A stretch of 64,000 nt of DNA, from the NCBI GenBank assembly GCA_002803225.1, contig NXFV01001905.1, positions 43,037 to 107,036 of the forward strand. The letters are read 5' to 3'. This document shows, piece after piece, positions 33,264 through 45,572 of this stretch (within the stretch, counting starts at the first letter, position 1; the number at the start of each line of letters is the position of its first letter). The translations under genes were made by a program, and so were the position numbers. The notes beneath the pieces were generated by a model. It ran no database searches and was not told the DNA's origin. It saw only the letters and a list, made by a program, of their open reading frames with translations. This DNA is from Gamarada debralockiae. Its lineage: Eukaryota; Ascomycota; Leotiomycetes; Helotiales; Hyphodiscaceae.

Positions 33264-33872
33264 TCACGTCTTCTTCATGAAGTCCAACAGGTCAAGCTCA
33301 AATCCCGATCCACGAGAATCGGTAGCCTTCTGTCTTGCTAAGATTGCCCCAAGACCGCTTTGCTTCCTTGACTTTGTGCGCTTCTTGCTGCTTGAGGTTC
33401 CGGTGGGTTTAGAGTGTGTGTTCGAGGTGGCTTGTGGGGTGTTCCCTAATAGCAATGAAGTATTCGATGCTTCTGTTGTACCCGATGAATGCTTCGTATG
33501 CGAAAGAGAAATAGATTTGTGTTTCGGTACGGATGATGGAGAGATGCTGACTCGAGTCTTCCCCCCACAACATTCGCATTTGTAGACCATAGCTCTTGCC
33601 CGATATGTGGATGCCTTCCCAAGAGCGCTCTTTCCTCGTCGAGCACGCTGAGACTCGACCTCTATCTTTCCATCCCAGCCCAGAACCATGATAGTACCGC
33701 AAGCCCCACACACCTTCCGTTTGTGAGATTCTGGCTGTTCGATATTGTTATCAAACACGAGGAAGTTGCATTTTGACATGAGGTATTTCGAAGTCGCAGG
33801 AGCGGTCGTTGCAAGGAGATGCGCCGAGCTATTTAAATATCGTAGACGCGCCGTTAAATCTGGAGATGCCAT
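33264..33872 (-). CDS. RPR2: RNase P/MRP protein, Rpr2/Rpp21/Snm1 family
   Basis: Single-exon frame, 202 residues from ATG 33872; the frame is open upstream to 34103, but that part overlaps the DBR1 start region and lacks family similarity, while MASPDLTARLRYLNSSAHLL is the expected helical start. The zinc-binding site has two CxxC pairs: VCGACGTIMVLGWDG and YKCECCGGKTR, preceded by the helix SKYLMSKCNFLVF. The C-terminal third is Ser/Thr/Lys-rich and disordered, ending in ELDLLDFMKKT. Members are protein subunits of RNase P (tRNA 5' maturation) or RNase MRP (rRNA processing) in the nucleus. It is divergent from DBR1. Confidence 0.8.
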   Translation of the reverse strand: MASPDLTARLRYLNSSAHLLATTAPATSKYLMSKCNFLVFDNNIEQPESHKRKVCGACGTIMVLGWDGKIEVESQRARRGKSALGKASTYRARAMVYKCECCGGKTRVSISPSSVPKHKSISLSHTKHSSGTTEASNTSLLLGNTPQATSNTHSKPTGTSSSKKRTKSRKQSGLGAILARQKATDSRGSGFELDLLDFMKKT

Positions 33873-34138
33873 ACTTATGGCATAAGTTCGGAACTTGGAA
33901 GCTTTGATGAAAAGCGACGCGTTATGTAGAGTGAAAGATGTTGCTTGAAAATACTTCGAAGATCCAGCAAGCGAAGCTTCACTGAAAACCCGCTGCGGCG
34001 GGCCGAGCCATTGTAACACTTTCATGCAACACTGTAATCTTCTACTTTTGGGCTCAACAACTACTGCGGCTGTCCTCATGGACCCATTTTGACAAAGACC
34101 CAAATGTATTGAACCGAAGGAATCGATTTTCCCCCACT
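33873..34138. promoter_or_regulatory. Divergent promoter RPR2/DBR1
   Basis: The two start codons face away across 266 bases, so a shared promoter is very likely. No TATA box is obvious. Both products act on RNA, which makes co-regulation plausible but not shown. Confidence 0.55.
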
Positions 34139-35978
34139 ATGAACCCCTCACTCGAGGAGGCGGCAGGCTTACGGGTTGCGGTTGAAGGTTGCGTAAGTCT
34201 CACCCAACTACGCCAATGATACGGGAAGTTGCTAACTCCTTTAATGAGGGTCATGGAACACTCAACGCAATATATGCCTCAGTTGCGACCGCAAGCAAAG
34301 CTCGAGGTTGGGACGGCGTTGACCTGCTTATAATTGGTGGTGACTTTCAGGTACGTATAGGAAATGCCGGGTCAGAGCAAGCTTGCTGACAGTCTCAAAG
34401 GCAGTCCGCAACGCTTCTGACTTGACCGTAATGTCATGTCCAATCAAATATCGTGCCATCGGCGACTTTCACGCATACTACAGTGGGATTACAAAAGCGC
34501 CTTACCTTACGATCTTCGTCGGCGGAAACCATGAGGCCAGTAGTCATCTGTGGGAGCTCTACTATGGAGGATGGGTTGCACCGAATATATACTATATGGG
34601 AGCGGCGAACGTGGTACGTCTCGGTGGAATTCGAATTGCTGGCATGTCGGGGATCTGGAAGGGATACAATTACAACAAACCTCACTACGAGCGGCTGCCT
34701 TACAATCAAGACGATATCAAGTCAATTTATCACGTTCGAGAGATCGACACGAGGAAACTACTTCAGCTGAGCACACAGGTGGATATTGGGATTAGCCATG
34801 ATTGGCCTAGAGCTGTTGAGAGGCATGGAAATGAGAGAGCTTTGTATAGAATGAAGCCGGACTTCGAGCAAGAATCGAGAGATGGGACTCTCGGAAACCT
34901 AGCAGCGACGTATGTCATGGATCGATTGAGACCTCCATATTGGTTTGCGGCTCATATGCATTGCAAGTTTTCGGCAACAAAGACCTACGAGGACGTATCC
35001 GAGTCACAGAATACTCTGATACCAGACCGTGCTGCTGAGATGAACGGGCAGATTGTGGAGAATGGCAACGCGGAGAGTGCTCCAAATGCTCCCGTAGTGG
35101 CCCATAATGCGGACGAGATAGATCTTGATATGGATGACGAGGAGACGCCTGTCCCGCAAACTGCGCCAACGAATGGATCTTCTACAAATAAAGACGAAAT
35201 TTCTTTAGATGATGACGAACCAAACACCGCTGCACCAGTTGCACCAGCTTCCGTACCTTTAGATATTCGAACTCAATTACCAGCAGCCTTTCAACGACCA
35301 GCCCCTCGAAGACAGACTCAGTCGGGCCAACCACCACCACCTGGTGTCACAAACAAGACTGTGCGATTCCTAGCCCTAGATAAGTGTCTACCTGGCCGAA
35401 AGTTCCTTCAACTTCTCGAGGTTTATTCACCTACCCTGAAACAACTAAATGCATCCTCTCAGCCATCTGAGGACACACCTCGACCGAAGCCAAAGTTTGA
35501 ATACGACCCGGAATGGCTAGCAATAACCCGTGTATTTGCTCCTGACATTATTCTGGGTAACAAAAGCGCCAGACAATCTCAAGATCTTGGAGAGGATCAT
35601 TATCGCGCCATGATTGAGAAAGAACAAGCGTGGGTTGAAGAAAATGTCGTTAAGAAGGGAAGGTTGGAGATTCCAGAGAATTTCGAGATCACTGCTCCGC
35701 CTTATTACGCCGGAATGCCCGAAATCGTGAACGAGGGACCAAAAGAATACAACAATCCTCAAATGCAACAGTTTTGTGACTTGGTGGGCATTGAAAACAA
35801 GTTCTTCGCGACAGACGAGGAACAAGAGGAGAGGATGAGGAGCGGGCCAGCGCCAGCGGAGGAGAGATTCGGAGGAGCTGGAAGGGGTCGAGGCAGAGGC
35901 CGTGGCGGAGGCGGTAGAGGAGGTGGGAGAGGCGGACATGGAAGAGGTCCTAGTGGAGGTAGAGGAAGGCGGTGGTAA
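34139..35978 (+). CDS. DBR1: RNA lariat debranching enzyme
   Basis: Three exons, 34139-34192, 34249-34350 and 34401-35978, give 577 residues. It is a metallophosphoesterase: LRVAVEGC-GHGTLNAIY, LLIIGGDFQAVRN (metal site), IFVGGNHEASSHLW, GISHDWP and the metal-binding WFAAHMHCKF. The DBR1-specific MSCPIKYRAIGDF and YYSGITKAPYLTIF are present. The enzyme cuts the 2'-5' bond of intron lariats in the nucleus. A C-terminal domain (FLALDKCLPGRKFLQLLEV, FEYDPEWLAITR) follows an acidic linker. The last 40 residues form a Gly/Arg-rich tail (GRGRGRGRGGGGRGGG), longer than I would expect, probably RNA-binding. The start is slightly extended relative to the usual MRIAVEGC. Divergent from RPR2. Confidence 0.93.
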
Positions 35979-37332
35979 CAAATGGATGGAGTTGTTACTT
36001 TTCAAAAGATACCCCAACTTTTTGGCACAGACTATGGCTATTAAGAATCGTTTGCTGATAGACTGATTTGTTTAGGCTCGAATCACAAGAAAATTGAGCC
36101 TGATCCTGAAGGACACAAATGGAACACTCTCAAATACCCCTCAGAGTCCCAACACATTTTGGATCGATGAGCGTGAGCCGATCCTTGAAAGCAGCGGCAG
36201 CTCTCTGGCGTGCGGCTGGCGGAAAGAAACAACGCCTCATAACTCCCACGTACCTCCCGGTGACTGATTTGGGAGAGGGAACCGAGATGGTAGCGTTAGT
36301 TGGAATACAATATATGATTCCTGTAGCTTATTTCAGGGAATGAAGAGGTTAGTAGTTGATAAGTATCTATGTTTGATACCCTCGATTCCAATCGCCGAAA
36401 TGAGTGAGCGATTAAGATTTCTCGTCCACCTGAGGCTGCTTTTGGAGCATCAAATTTCCGGCAGAACGGAAGGGACGCATAACCACATACATCCGCAGTG
36501 TCCAACTGGTCCTTTGGTTGGATTCTTGCCGTGATCCTCGGATAACACACAGCAATGCCTGCACAGTCTTTCCACAAATACATCACATGCAGACGGGTCT
36601 GCCCGGCAATATCTCCCTCCTATTTCGGTGCGCAGTCCAGGAACATTTGTAGCGATAACGTCCTCTTTTCCCCAGTTTCGGCGCTCTCGACCTCGAAGGC
36701 ATTGTCATTGACCGACTCTTTTCAATCATCTGACGACTCAATCAGGAGAAATGTCTTGTGCTGAGATGAAAATGTCTTGATGTGGTAATTCCCCTGACCT
36801 GCTGATCGCGTGCATTGACATCTCGCTGACTCTCTCAGACTTGAGACTTCACCGCGAAAGGCGGTGAAGATTTATTTTTAAGAGAAATGACGCATCCAAT
36901 TTGGCAAAGAACCTTTCTGCCGTTTCGGGTAGGATTTGACGAATCGCGACGTGATTTTCTAACACGGTTCAGAATTCTTGACTTTCAGAGCTTCTCAACA
37001 TCCGCAATTCTCCCTACAAAATTTAATCTCTGTCTACGGTAGTCAGCAATCGACTATCAGCAGGACCCCGCCTTCGACAAAGCAAAAAAAAATCCCAATT
37101 CGGAATACAACGGCCTGAATGGCTATCTTGGGAAAACTACTATTCGACCAACGAAGCTGCATATCGTTTTTCTTCCAATAACCCCGTCGACGTTTTACTG
37201 TATTTCAAATTCTGTTTTGGCAAATTGGCTTGTTCCTGGGTCAGTTCTACAGCAGCGATGCTGCTCGATCGCATCTTAACGTTTTGGTGTAGGTAGAACG
37301 CAACCAGAGCTCATCATACAGAGATAGCAACG
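35979..37332. other. Gene-poor stretch upstream of GDE1
   Basis: About 1.35 kb. Short frames (36119-36343, 36296-36586 minus) show no motif. An extra copy of the AATCG...CGATT palindrome is at 36388-36416. From about 36830 the sequence has promoter-like character with a long presumed leader before GDE1. Confidence 0.4.
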
Positions 37333-40300
37333 ATGAAGTTCGGACGCAAGTAAGCCATCCATTCTGGACCCTTGGAGCAATCCTGCTATCGCCCTTGAGA
37401 TATCTAACTAACTGTTCATTGCAGTCTACCTCGAAACCAGGTGCCGGAGTGGTCAGCTTCATATATCAACTACAAAGGATTGAAGAAGCTTATAAAGGCG
37501 GCCGTCGCAACGGCTAAAGCTGGAAAAGATGTCGACCTTGCAGGCAAGACATATCCTGGACCGCTCCTGAGCAACAATGGCTGACATTAAGTCCACACAG
37601 AGCTCTTCTTCTCCCTCGATCGAAACCTCGAAGATGTCGATGAATTCTACAACAAAAAGTTTGGGGATGCTTCGCGACGACTGAAACTACTGCAAGACCG
37701 ATACGGTACATCTGCAGAAGCCTTGAATGAATTGGACAGCAATGAATATGAGGAACTTATGGCTGCTCTACTGGAGCTCCGGGGTCAATTGAGAAAGCTA
37801 CAATGGTTCGGAGAGGTCAATCGACGAGGTTTCCTCAAGATCACCAAGAAACTAGACAAGAAGGTCCCGAACGCGTGCACACAACAAAGATACATGGCCT
37901 CCAAGGTGGATCCTAGGCCTTTTGCAACCAATAGCTCCCTGACTCCGGCCATGAAGACTATCAATGACTGGCTTTCGGCTCTGGGAGAGAGAAAAGCTAG
38001 TGATGATGCCGAGTCGATTCATTCGGCTCATTCGATGAAGCGAGTCTCCTCGAGATCGATTCTCGACCTGCCTCGTGGCCTTCTCGATACGGTAGACCAG
38101 GCAATACGAAGCGACGACGTACCGATCTTGAAGGAAACCATTATGGAGGTGAATCTTGATTCGGAGGACCCAGCAATGCAGAAACTGCTCGTTAGCCTCC
38201 TGCAGCGGGCAATCTCTTGTAGATCGAAACAGAGCATCAGCTACCTCCTCAAAGAAATCAAGTCCTTGAACGAAGCGGACGACATCAATGGACGGAACTG
38301 TCTTCATCGTCTTGTCATCTCGATCGGTCGTGCAAAATCCTCGAATCCAGATGATAAGGAAGCTACTCCGATCTCCTTTGTGGAAGACGGTCACATGCAA
38401 TATATCACACCTGCGGAATCTCCTCCTATGGGTCCCGCCCCAAGCAAGCTCAAAGAATCTTCTCTATTGACCATGGACGATGACCATGTAAAACTGTTAG
38501 CATACGTCCTGGAAAAACTTGAACCCCGTCAACATGGGGCGCTGATGGCCAAGGACACGTTTGGTCGTCTCCCACTGCACTACGCTGCCCAGTTTGGATT
38601 CGTCGTCATCTGCGAGCTGGTCATGAAGTATATGCAAGAATGGGGCCAGTTCAATGTCGAGCATGGAATTGATGCAGCTGAGTGGCAAGATAACGAGGGT
38701 CTAGCGCCGCTGCATCTCAGTGTCATTGGAGGGCATCCTCTTACTACACGTGCTCTTCTGAACGCAGAGAACTGGAAGGGCCAAAACGACCGGAAAGCCA
38801 CAATGAGAAGAGACATTTCAAAGTCCAGCGCTGTCCTTGCACTCGCTGCCAAGTCCAACTTCACGGTGATCGTCAAATTGCTTGTAGAAGCCGGAGTTGA
38901 CATCAATTGGCAGGACGCAACTGGCGAGACAGCATTGCACATTGCCGCTCGTTTTGGCAACACGGAATGCGCTAAGATCTTGCTAGAAGGGACTGAAAAC
39001 CAGACAGCCGACTTTGAGCTTACCGAGAACTCCTTCGCTTGGACACCACTTCACGTCGCTTGTGTCGACGGACACCTCTCGATTGTCGAGCTTCTCATTG
39101 CTGCTGGTGCCGAGCTCAATAGGCCGGATGCATCTGGTTGGATAGCCAGAGAACACGCTGCTCTGAGAGGCCATTTGGTGATTGCGGAGAGACTGGCCGA
39201 GGCGAGCTTGGAGATCGCAAGGACCGGGCCAGAAGGTTCTGTCAGCGCGAGCAAACCGTCTCCTCCAGGAGTTTCGTCGATGGAGGCAGTTCGTTCTCAG
39301 ATCAATAACGGCAATGTGCGTTCCACTGAACCCGTCAAAACCTTTGGTCATCGATATCTCAAGGATGAGAGCATGATTCTTGTCAGCCTCGGCTCTATGG
39401 ATATGAGAAAGGACATTCCGGCTGTCAAATTGGACCGAATTCCCATCGCAGAAGCCCACTCTACACAGCTTGACACTGCCTTATCAGTTGTCGTAAGTGC
39501 CAGTGGAGCCCAAGGGGAACCAACCACTGTCGACCTTCCAGTTCAAGACAACATCTCCACTGAACCCGTGGTTTTCACCGCTGTCGATGCGTCGAAAGTC
39601 AAGCTTTACTTCGATATAGTCCCAACGTACGCTGGCAGCCATGAGCATAAAGTAGGGCGAGGTGTTGCAATTCTCTCGAGCATGAAGCAGGCCATCGGCT
39701 TGAAGCGTATGAATCTCCAAGGAGATGTTAGTGTTCCTATTATGAGCACGACGCTTGAGGTCATTGGTTCTGTGAACTTTAACTTCCTCATCATAACTCC
39801 GTTTTCTCATCCGAATATGGGAATCACTGCGAAGCAGACATACTGGAAGGAGCTGTCCTCAACAATGGTCATCGGTCATCGTGGACTGGGCAAGAACGTG
39901 ACGTCTAACAAGTCACTTCAGCTTGGTGAGAATACACTGCAATCCTTCATTGCTGCGGCCAACTTAGGCGCCAGCTACGTTGAGTTCGACGTTCAGCTCA
40001 CCAAAGACCACGTCCCTGTCATTTACCACGACTTCCTGGTCAGTGAAACTGGTATCGATGCCCCAGTTCATACCCTCACGCTGGAGCAATTCTTGCATGT
40101 CAACGATGCCATACCTCGCGTCTCTCGCCCTCCATCTCCATCTCGGGAGAATCCCCAGATGAAAGTAGTGCGAGGTATGGACCGACAACGCTCGCTCTCT
40201 TTGGATCACACAATTCCCGAATATGACTTGGCGGAGAAAATGAAGCATACGCGAGATTTCAAGGAGAAGGGATACAAAGCCAATTCACGCGGCGCCTTCA

Positions 40301-40985
40301 TCCAAGCACCTTTCACAACTCTCGAAGAGATGTTCGTGAAGCTGGACCAAGAAATTGGCTTCAACATTGAGATGAAGTATCCTATGTTGCACGAGTCGGA
40401 AGAGCATGAGATGGATACCTATGCCGTTGAACTCAACAGCTTCGTGGACACAGTCCTTGAAAAGGTTTACGATCTGGGTAAGAAGCGGAAGATCATCTTC
40501 AGCAGCTTCAATCCCGACATTTGCTTGTTGTTGAGCTTCAAGCAACCATGTATTCCTATTTTATTTCTGACAGATGCTGGTGCGAGCCCCGTCGGTGATA
40601 TCAGAGCCAGCAGTCTGCAAGAGGCTATCCGTTTTGCAAGTCGCTGGAACCTTCTAGGCATCGTTAGTGCAGCAGAGCCTTTGTGCAACAGTCCGAGATT
40701 GGTCAAGGTTGTCAAGGATAGTGGATTGGTATGTGTCAGTTATGGTGTTCTCAACAATGATCCAGTGAAAGTACAGGTTAGTCATCCAATTGCCCCTGTC
40801 AACAGAATCGGAAACTAACAGCCCCACAGCAACAAGTCGATGAGGGCATAGACGCAGTCATCGTGGACAGCGTACTCAAGATTCGCAATGGTCTGACCAA
40901 GGCGGCCAATAAGTCTACGCCTTGGCCGACAGACGTCCCTAAAGTCAACGGCGCTAGCGGTGTCAATGGCCAAGCCGTCGTTTAG
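37333..40985 (+). CDS. GDE1: SPX-ankyrin-glycerophosphodiester phosphodiesterase
   Basis: Four exons, 37333-37349, 37425-37543, 37601-40776 and 40830-40985, give 1155 residues. The N terminus is an SPX domain (MKFGRNLPRNQVPEWSASYINYKGLKKLIKAA in pieces, FGEVNRRGFLKITKKLDKK). Ankyrin repeats follow (FGRLPLHYAAQFG, EGLAPLHLSVIGGH, TGETALHIAARFG, WTPLHVACVDGH), then a linker domain and a C-terminal GDPD catalytic domain: VIGHRGLGKN, ENTLQSFIAAANLGASYVEFDV, PVIYHDFLV, IGFNIEMKYP. It hydrolyses glycerophosphocholine and similar diesters; SPX senses inositol polyphosphates and phosphate state. Yeast Gde1 and Pho81 share this layout, but the catalytic residues favour Gde1. The first exon is only 17 bases. 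Intron 2 has a GC donor (GCAG|gcaaga), the only one needed in this window. Confidence 0.93.
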
Positions 40986-42879
40986 AGTTTTCAAACAATT
41001 TCATGTTGCGCAGGAGTACAAAAGACGACTTTAAATCCAGATTCCACACAATCCAGGGGTGGATTAGTTTTTGCGCTTTCATGGGAGTGCTTGTTTTGAT
41101 GCATACGAGGATGGGCGAGTCGCAAGGGCTGCGTATGGCTTTGTCGTCACTCATTTAGAAGTTGTGTTTTGACGGGATGGAGTGCTGTTTGCCTCTAGTA
41201 TCAATCCATTACTCTGGTCCGCGCAGGCGGCTCCATTACATCCTTTCGGAACCGACCAGTCCCCTTCGCTCTTCGTTTATCTGTGATCAATACTTTTTAT
41301 ATTTGCAATCATGAATCAGGGAAAACCACTTTCCACGAACATTTGACGGCCAAACGCGTGGCATTGGTACATAAAATGTTATATATTTCAAAATTCCGAG
41401 CCTTACAAGATTCATTGCTGACGAATTGGAAAGGCCTCTCAGGAGGTTTGTCACTCGGATATCACTAAGCTCAAGCTCCTCACAGAGTTCTTCTTTTGTC
41501 CTTAGCTAGTTTTCTCTCGTCTTAGTGCGAATACTATTGTTATACTCTTCTTGAGGCCTCTGTGTGGTGCCGTAACAGTTTGCATGTTTGTTGGGACTAT
41601 TACCCACTGCAGTGTGGCACGAAAAATACAATATAAATAATTATACTTTCATTTGGACGAGTGGGCTGTGTCTGGAGAAGTGGCTGTTCATTTTCGTCAG
41701 AGCATGGCTAGGCCACTACGGGCTGACAATGATGTACTGGTATTGGGCAAAGGCAGCTGTGGGTGAACTCTGAGAAATATCGATGGGAGCTGAGGATTTG
41801 TATGAGGGGTACTTGTTGTCTGGATAAGGGGCAACCCTATGGAAAAGCAGTGCTTTCGGATAACACCAAGGTGACCTTCAATATCAAAGCCCGTTTATCG
41901 GCGATCTAGATAGACTCTTCGGGATGCCTTTAGAAAGCACTTGGTTGTAATTGAACTCCTAACCCAAGAGGGGGCCGGCGGGAGCATAATTAATGTTGTA
42001 GAAAGGGCACTTAGTGTGCTGTACAGTCGATCTATTCAAAATTACAGATTACTTTGACTTACGTGCAAATCAACGCAAGCCGCACTATTGATCAACCTGC
42101 AGTTGGAATGGCCGATAGAGAAAGGAGCTCTTGTTTGATTATTCTCCTGAGAGCCGAGGGAAAATGCTCTACTGCAGAAGGCATAAAACGTGCCTCACTT
42201 CTAAAGTTCAGCAACCTAAACCTCGTTCAGCAAGACCGACGCTCATCGTAGATATATGCGCCGAGATTTGCCAATTCCTGGGAGCCTTCACGGTCATTGA
42301 ACTGTATCTTGACCCTCTCCTCGACAAGCTCTTCGAAACCCCCTGTGCTAGCTTCCGGAAGATCTTGGGGTTTGTCAAAAAGCTATTCAGTCCCTCCAGG
42401 ATGTCTAGCACAAGGGTATCTTTGGCCTTCTCAGAGAATACAAGTGAAGTCTTCCCCCATTCAAATGACAATGGACATGTCCCATCCGCACAGAGCGAGA
42501 ATTTGCATGAGGTATATTGCTAAGATGTGACATGTCCAAAGAGTATTAGCTAGCATAGAACTAGACCAATGTGGAGGCCCGAATCTGAACTGGCCGGGAC
42601 GAAGGTATTGGTGGATGGGTTTTTGCCAGCGGAAGTGGTGAAGGAAAGTGTTTGTAGGAGAGGATACGCGATGAATTTGAGCGTTGTTAATGGTGCTCAA
42701 TGTAAGAGCTTGCGGCATTACTCGCCAGCGAGACCTACTACAACTCTTATTTCTCAACTAATATTGATTCTTTTGATACGTAGTCTTTTATTTCTTATAG
42801 TACTTGCTTTCTTTATAATTTTAATATACGGTAGATTCCATTTGCAGCGATAATGTATTTAACCTTATAAGTATTGTCA
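40986..42879. other. Gene-poor stretch
   Basis: About 1.9 kb. Overlapping short frames at 42054-42530 and 42569-42853 have no motif. The sequence becomes AT-rich from about 42740. No gene supported. Confidence 0.4.
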
Positions 42880-43008
42880 GATGAGCTGGTTGCTATGGCA
42901 TCGGTTATGTACACATTATTTCGGGTTCTGGCAACCCTCCAATTTTCCTTCCTTAGAGATCTCAATACATACATGATTTTACCACATAATATCGTCTGAT
43001 TCGACAAG
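42880..43008 (+). repeat. Dispersed repeat, copy 2 of 3
   Basis: Same element as at 14146-14271 and 61090-61222: core CGGGTTCTGGCAACCC, then tccttccttag, tcaatacatacatgatttt and tcgtctgattcgacaa. The tail tcgtctgattcgacaa is shared exactly with copy 3. It is flanked by AT-rich DNA. Confidence 0.6.
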
Positions 43009-43720
43009 TATGCATTTATTAAATATATTTAATTATCTAGCTTAACGTAGTCCTATAGCTCTTATAGCAGTCTCTTTATCTCTTTAATACTTATAAGAGA
43101 GTTTTTCAACTTAGTTATCTCGTGCTTTATCTGTTATTAGATCTTCTCAATTGGGTTTAAGTCATGGACTTAGAAGATATATAAGTTTTACAATTTGGTT
43201 CCACGATTTGCCCTCCTTTCATATGCCGCGTACTTTAGTGCATTCAAGGGTCTTCCAGTTGTCACTATGCTAGTTCTTATGCAAAAAAGACAAAGATAGA
43301 ATAGATTATCTATTTTTGATGTGACTATAAGGTTTGTTTACAAATTAAGTTTGTTATAGAGTGAGGCTCGTCAAGAAGGTGGGATCTCGCTCGGGGGTGC
43401 GGCGAGTAACGCCGCAAGCTCTTACTCAAAACTAGGGCTACTTAAACACGATGCTCAGGTGCGTTAACCGCCGAATTCAGCGGGCTTGGTCGCTCTTTTG
43501 TGTGACGATTACCCCCAACCTTAGGATTCACAAGTAGGCGTATTGAGATTGCCTAGCCGATGCAGATGGTGGAAGTTTGGCTTGGACTAGATTCGCACCT
43601 TCGGTTCGTTCAATTCGAGCCTCCACTGTGCGCTGCCAAACCCTATTACCCCGGCCAACACCTGTTCTCTCTCTCCTCCCCTCTCCTCTTCTTCTCTACA
43701 ATAACAGTCAACATCTCCGA
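43009..43720. other. AT-rich, then GC-rich gene-free stretch
   Basis: 43009-43340 is AT-rich without frames. 43380-43520 changes abruptly to GC-rich sequence with ggtgcggcgagtaacgccgc; it looked ribosomal at first, but I could not match it to rRNA. No gene is seen. Confidence 0.35.
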
Positions 43721-44882
43721 TCATTCCGGATGATATGCTTTATATACTTGAAGACCGCCTTCCACGGACTGTACAACTCCAAAGAAGATAGTCAAAACGA
43801 GGACTAATACTGCGACCCAGAATGTATACCACTGAACACGTCGTCGCCGATCTTGCCACCATTGCAGAATTGTACTAGGCTCCGCATCATCGAACACGTC
43901 TTTGAGAATTTCAAGACGGTCACGCCAATACTCGAAGTTGTCTAATTGACGATCTTCTGTTTTTAGCGGCCTACCTTTAATAGCATTTTCGTCTACTTTG
44001 AAGCGAGTTACTTGCTTGTAGTACCATTTCTTGACTCTTTGGTCATGACAGGGTAAGAGGAGTGCCAGTGTTTGTAATGTTTCCTCAACGAGGCCTGGCG
44101 GGAAAATATGGCTGTAATGCATCAGTCATTGGCTCGATCAAAGATGATTTATGTCCGCAAGGCGGTATAAGATCTTGCAAATAATGGACTCACCAACTCT
44201 TCTGGTAGTAGAGGAACGTCGCGTGGTGAAATATTGACACTCTTGTATCACCGTCATGCATGCGCAAATGATCGGCCAAGTTGCTCGTCCAGATGATGCG
44301 AAGGCCGCCAATTCGTTCAAGATTCTGAGCATTGAATATTTTCCCTACAGTTGCGGACTTCTGTCTTTGAACAGATTTCTCGAATTGACGACTCAACGCG
44401 TCCCGTAGACATCCGCCGCGCCACTCGAGGGATGTTCCAGGTAGAGCAATCTGTCGAAAGCCCCCAACAGGTATCATCAACCACAGACGCACGGCAAGAT
44501 CTATTAATTCGTCTGAGATGTCGTCGCTATCATCACAGCTCGACTTTGAGGACCCAGAGTCACATTCAAAAGACTCTAATTTCTTTTGGAGCACTTCCTT
44601 GAGGGATTCTCTGTCGAGGACTTCGACTCGAAGCTCGAGGACGATATCGGCGATGTCGCGGTACGTCGCAATTATTCCGCAGCGCCGGTGGTTATAGATA
44701 GCTAGTCGGCATTGCTCTTCTTGGTATCGAAAGTAGCAGTCGTTAAGCAGGTTCAAATTCCTGGATTTCTCTTTTGACGCCACGTCACAGCCCCAAAACT
44801 GCTTGATGATGTATTGCCTACTTTCGAGGGAAGGCTGCGAGTGTAGACTTATGTTCAGTCTGTCCGAGTCGTACAGCGCCAT
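43721..44882 (-). CDS. Fungal protein of unknown function with C-terminal membrane anchor
   Basis: Two minus-strand exons, 44882-44194 and 44111-43721, join in phase (tg|c) to 359 residues. The start MALYDSDRLNISLHSQP is the first ATG. Visible parts: a charged block around LNDCYFRYQEEQCRLAIY, an acidic Ser-rich loop (ECDSGSSKSSCDDSDD), a block LERIGGLRIIWTSNLADHLRMHDGDTRVSIFHHATFLYYQ in segments, and FPPGLVEETLQTLALLLPC. The end has the conserved order EYWRDRLEILKDVFDDAEPS, TILQWWQDRRRRVQWYTFWV and one hydrophobic helix VAVLVLVLTIFFGVVQSVEG. This ending is familiar from many uncharacterised Pezizomycotina proteins found near NLR genes. It is probably tail-anchored; its function is unknown. 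Confidence 0.75.
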
Positions 44883-45572
44883 GAAAACTATGCATTTGCT
44901 GTTGGCTTAGTGCAATTGGAAGGCGGATATTCAACCTTTTATGATGGCAAAAATATCCAACTACGGCTCAGTGCCACAGATTACAATTCGATAAATTCAC
45001 ACTCTATGGAATATTAGGCGATCATCGACTGCTTTTAACATTAAGCGTCAAGGCTGGACTATGATTGAGTGTTGCGTGCAGCCTTGCCGCGTCATCTCTA
45101 GTTGTCGTCTCCCGACGCGCGGCACTGTTGATTGTTACGCCCGGTGAGCAGAAGTAACAACAATTTCCTTCTTTTCTGTCGCTCCTGCCTTTCATTCAAC
45201 CTCGCTCTCCGCCATTGCCTCTTGTTCCTTGCCGTTATTCGTCAGGTCTAAACTTTAAATTATATAAACGCGATGCACCTTCTTTCCTTGTTCTCCAGTC
45301 TCAGCTTTTTATTGACCCCCTTCGCAACCTTACATGGTGGGGGCAGTAGTGCAATGAATACATGCTTCAAATTTTGACTCATTTTGCATTTGATCAATTC
45401 TTGTCCATCCTTTGTTTTTGTAGTCTAATCCCATATTTTGACTCCACCAAAAGGCATTTCCCTCTCTCGAAGCAGGCAGGTGAGATTACCACTAATTGTG
45501 AATACAACGCTTACTAGTTGCGTTGCGTAGGTGCGACGTTCATGAAATTGACGTACCGAGCTCTTGATAGAT
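44883..45572. other. Divergent promoter region
   Basis: About 690 bases between two divergent starts, with CT-rich tracts (45170-45240) that look like a fungal promoter or leader. No gene is seen. Confidence 0.45.

Noticed and set aside
36119..36343. Small ORF with basic start between DBR1 and GDE1
   Set aside because: No motif, and composition resembles the surrounding non-coding DNA.
42054..42853. Overlapping frames of 65-130 codons, one with a hydrophobic end
   Set aside because: No consistent splice model or motif; the hydrophobic end is AT-rich repeat sequence.
43380..43520. Possible rRNA fragment (ggtgcggcgagtaacgccgc)
   Set aside because: I could not match it to conserved 18S, 5.8S, 28S or 5S segments on either strand.
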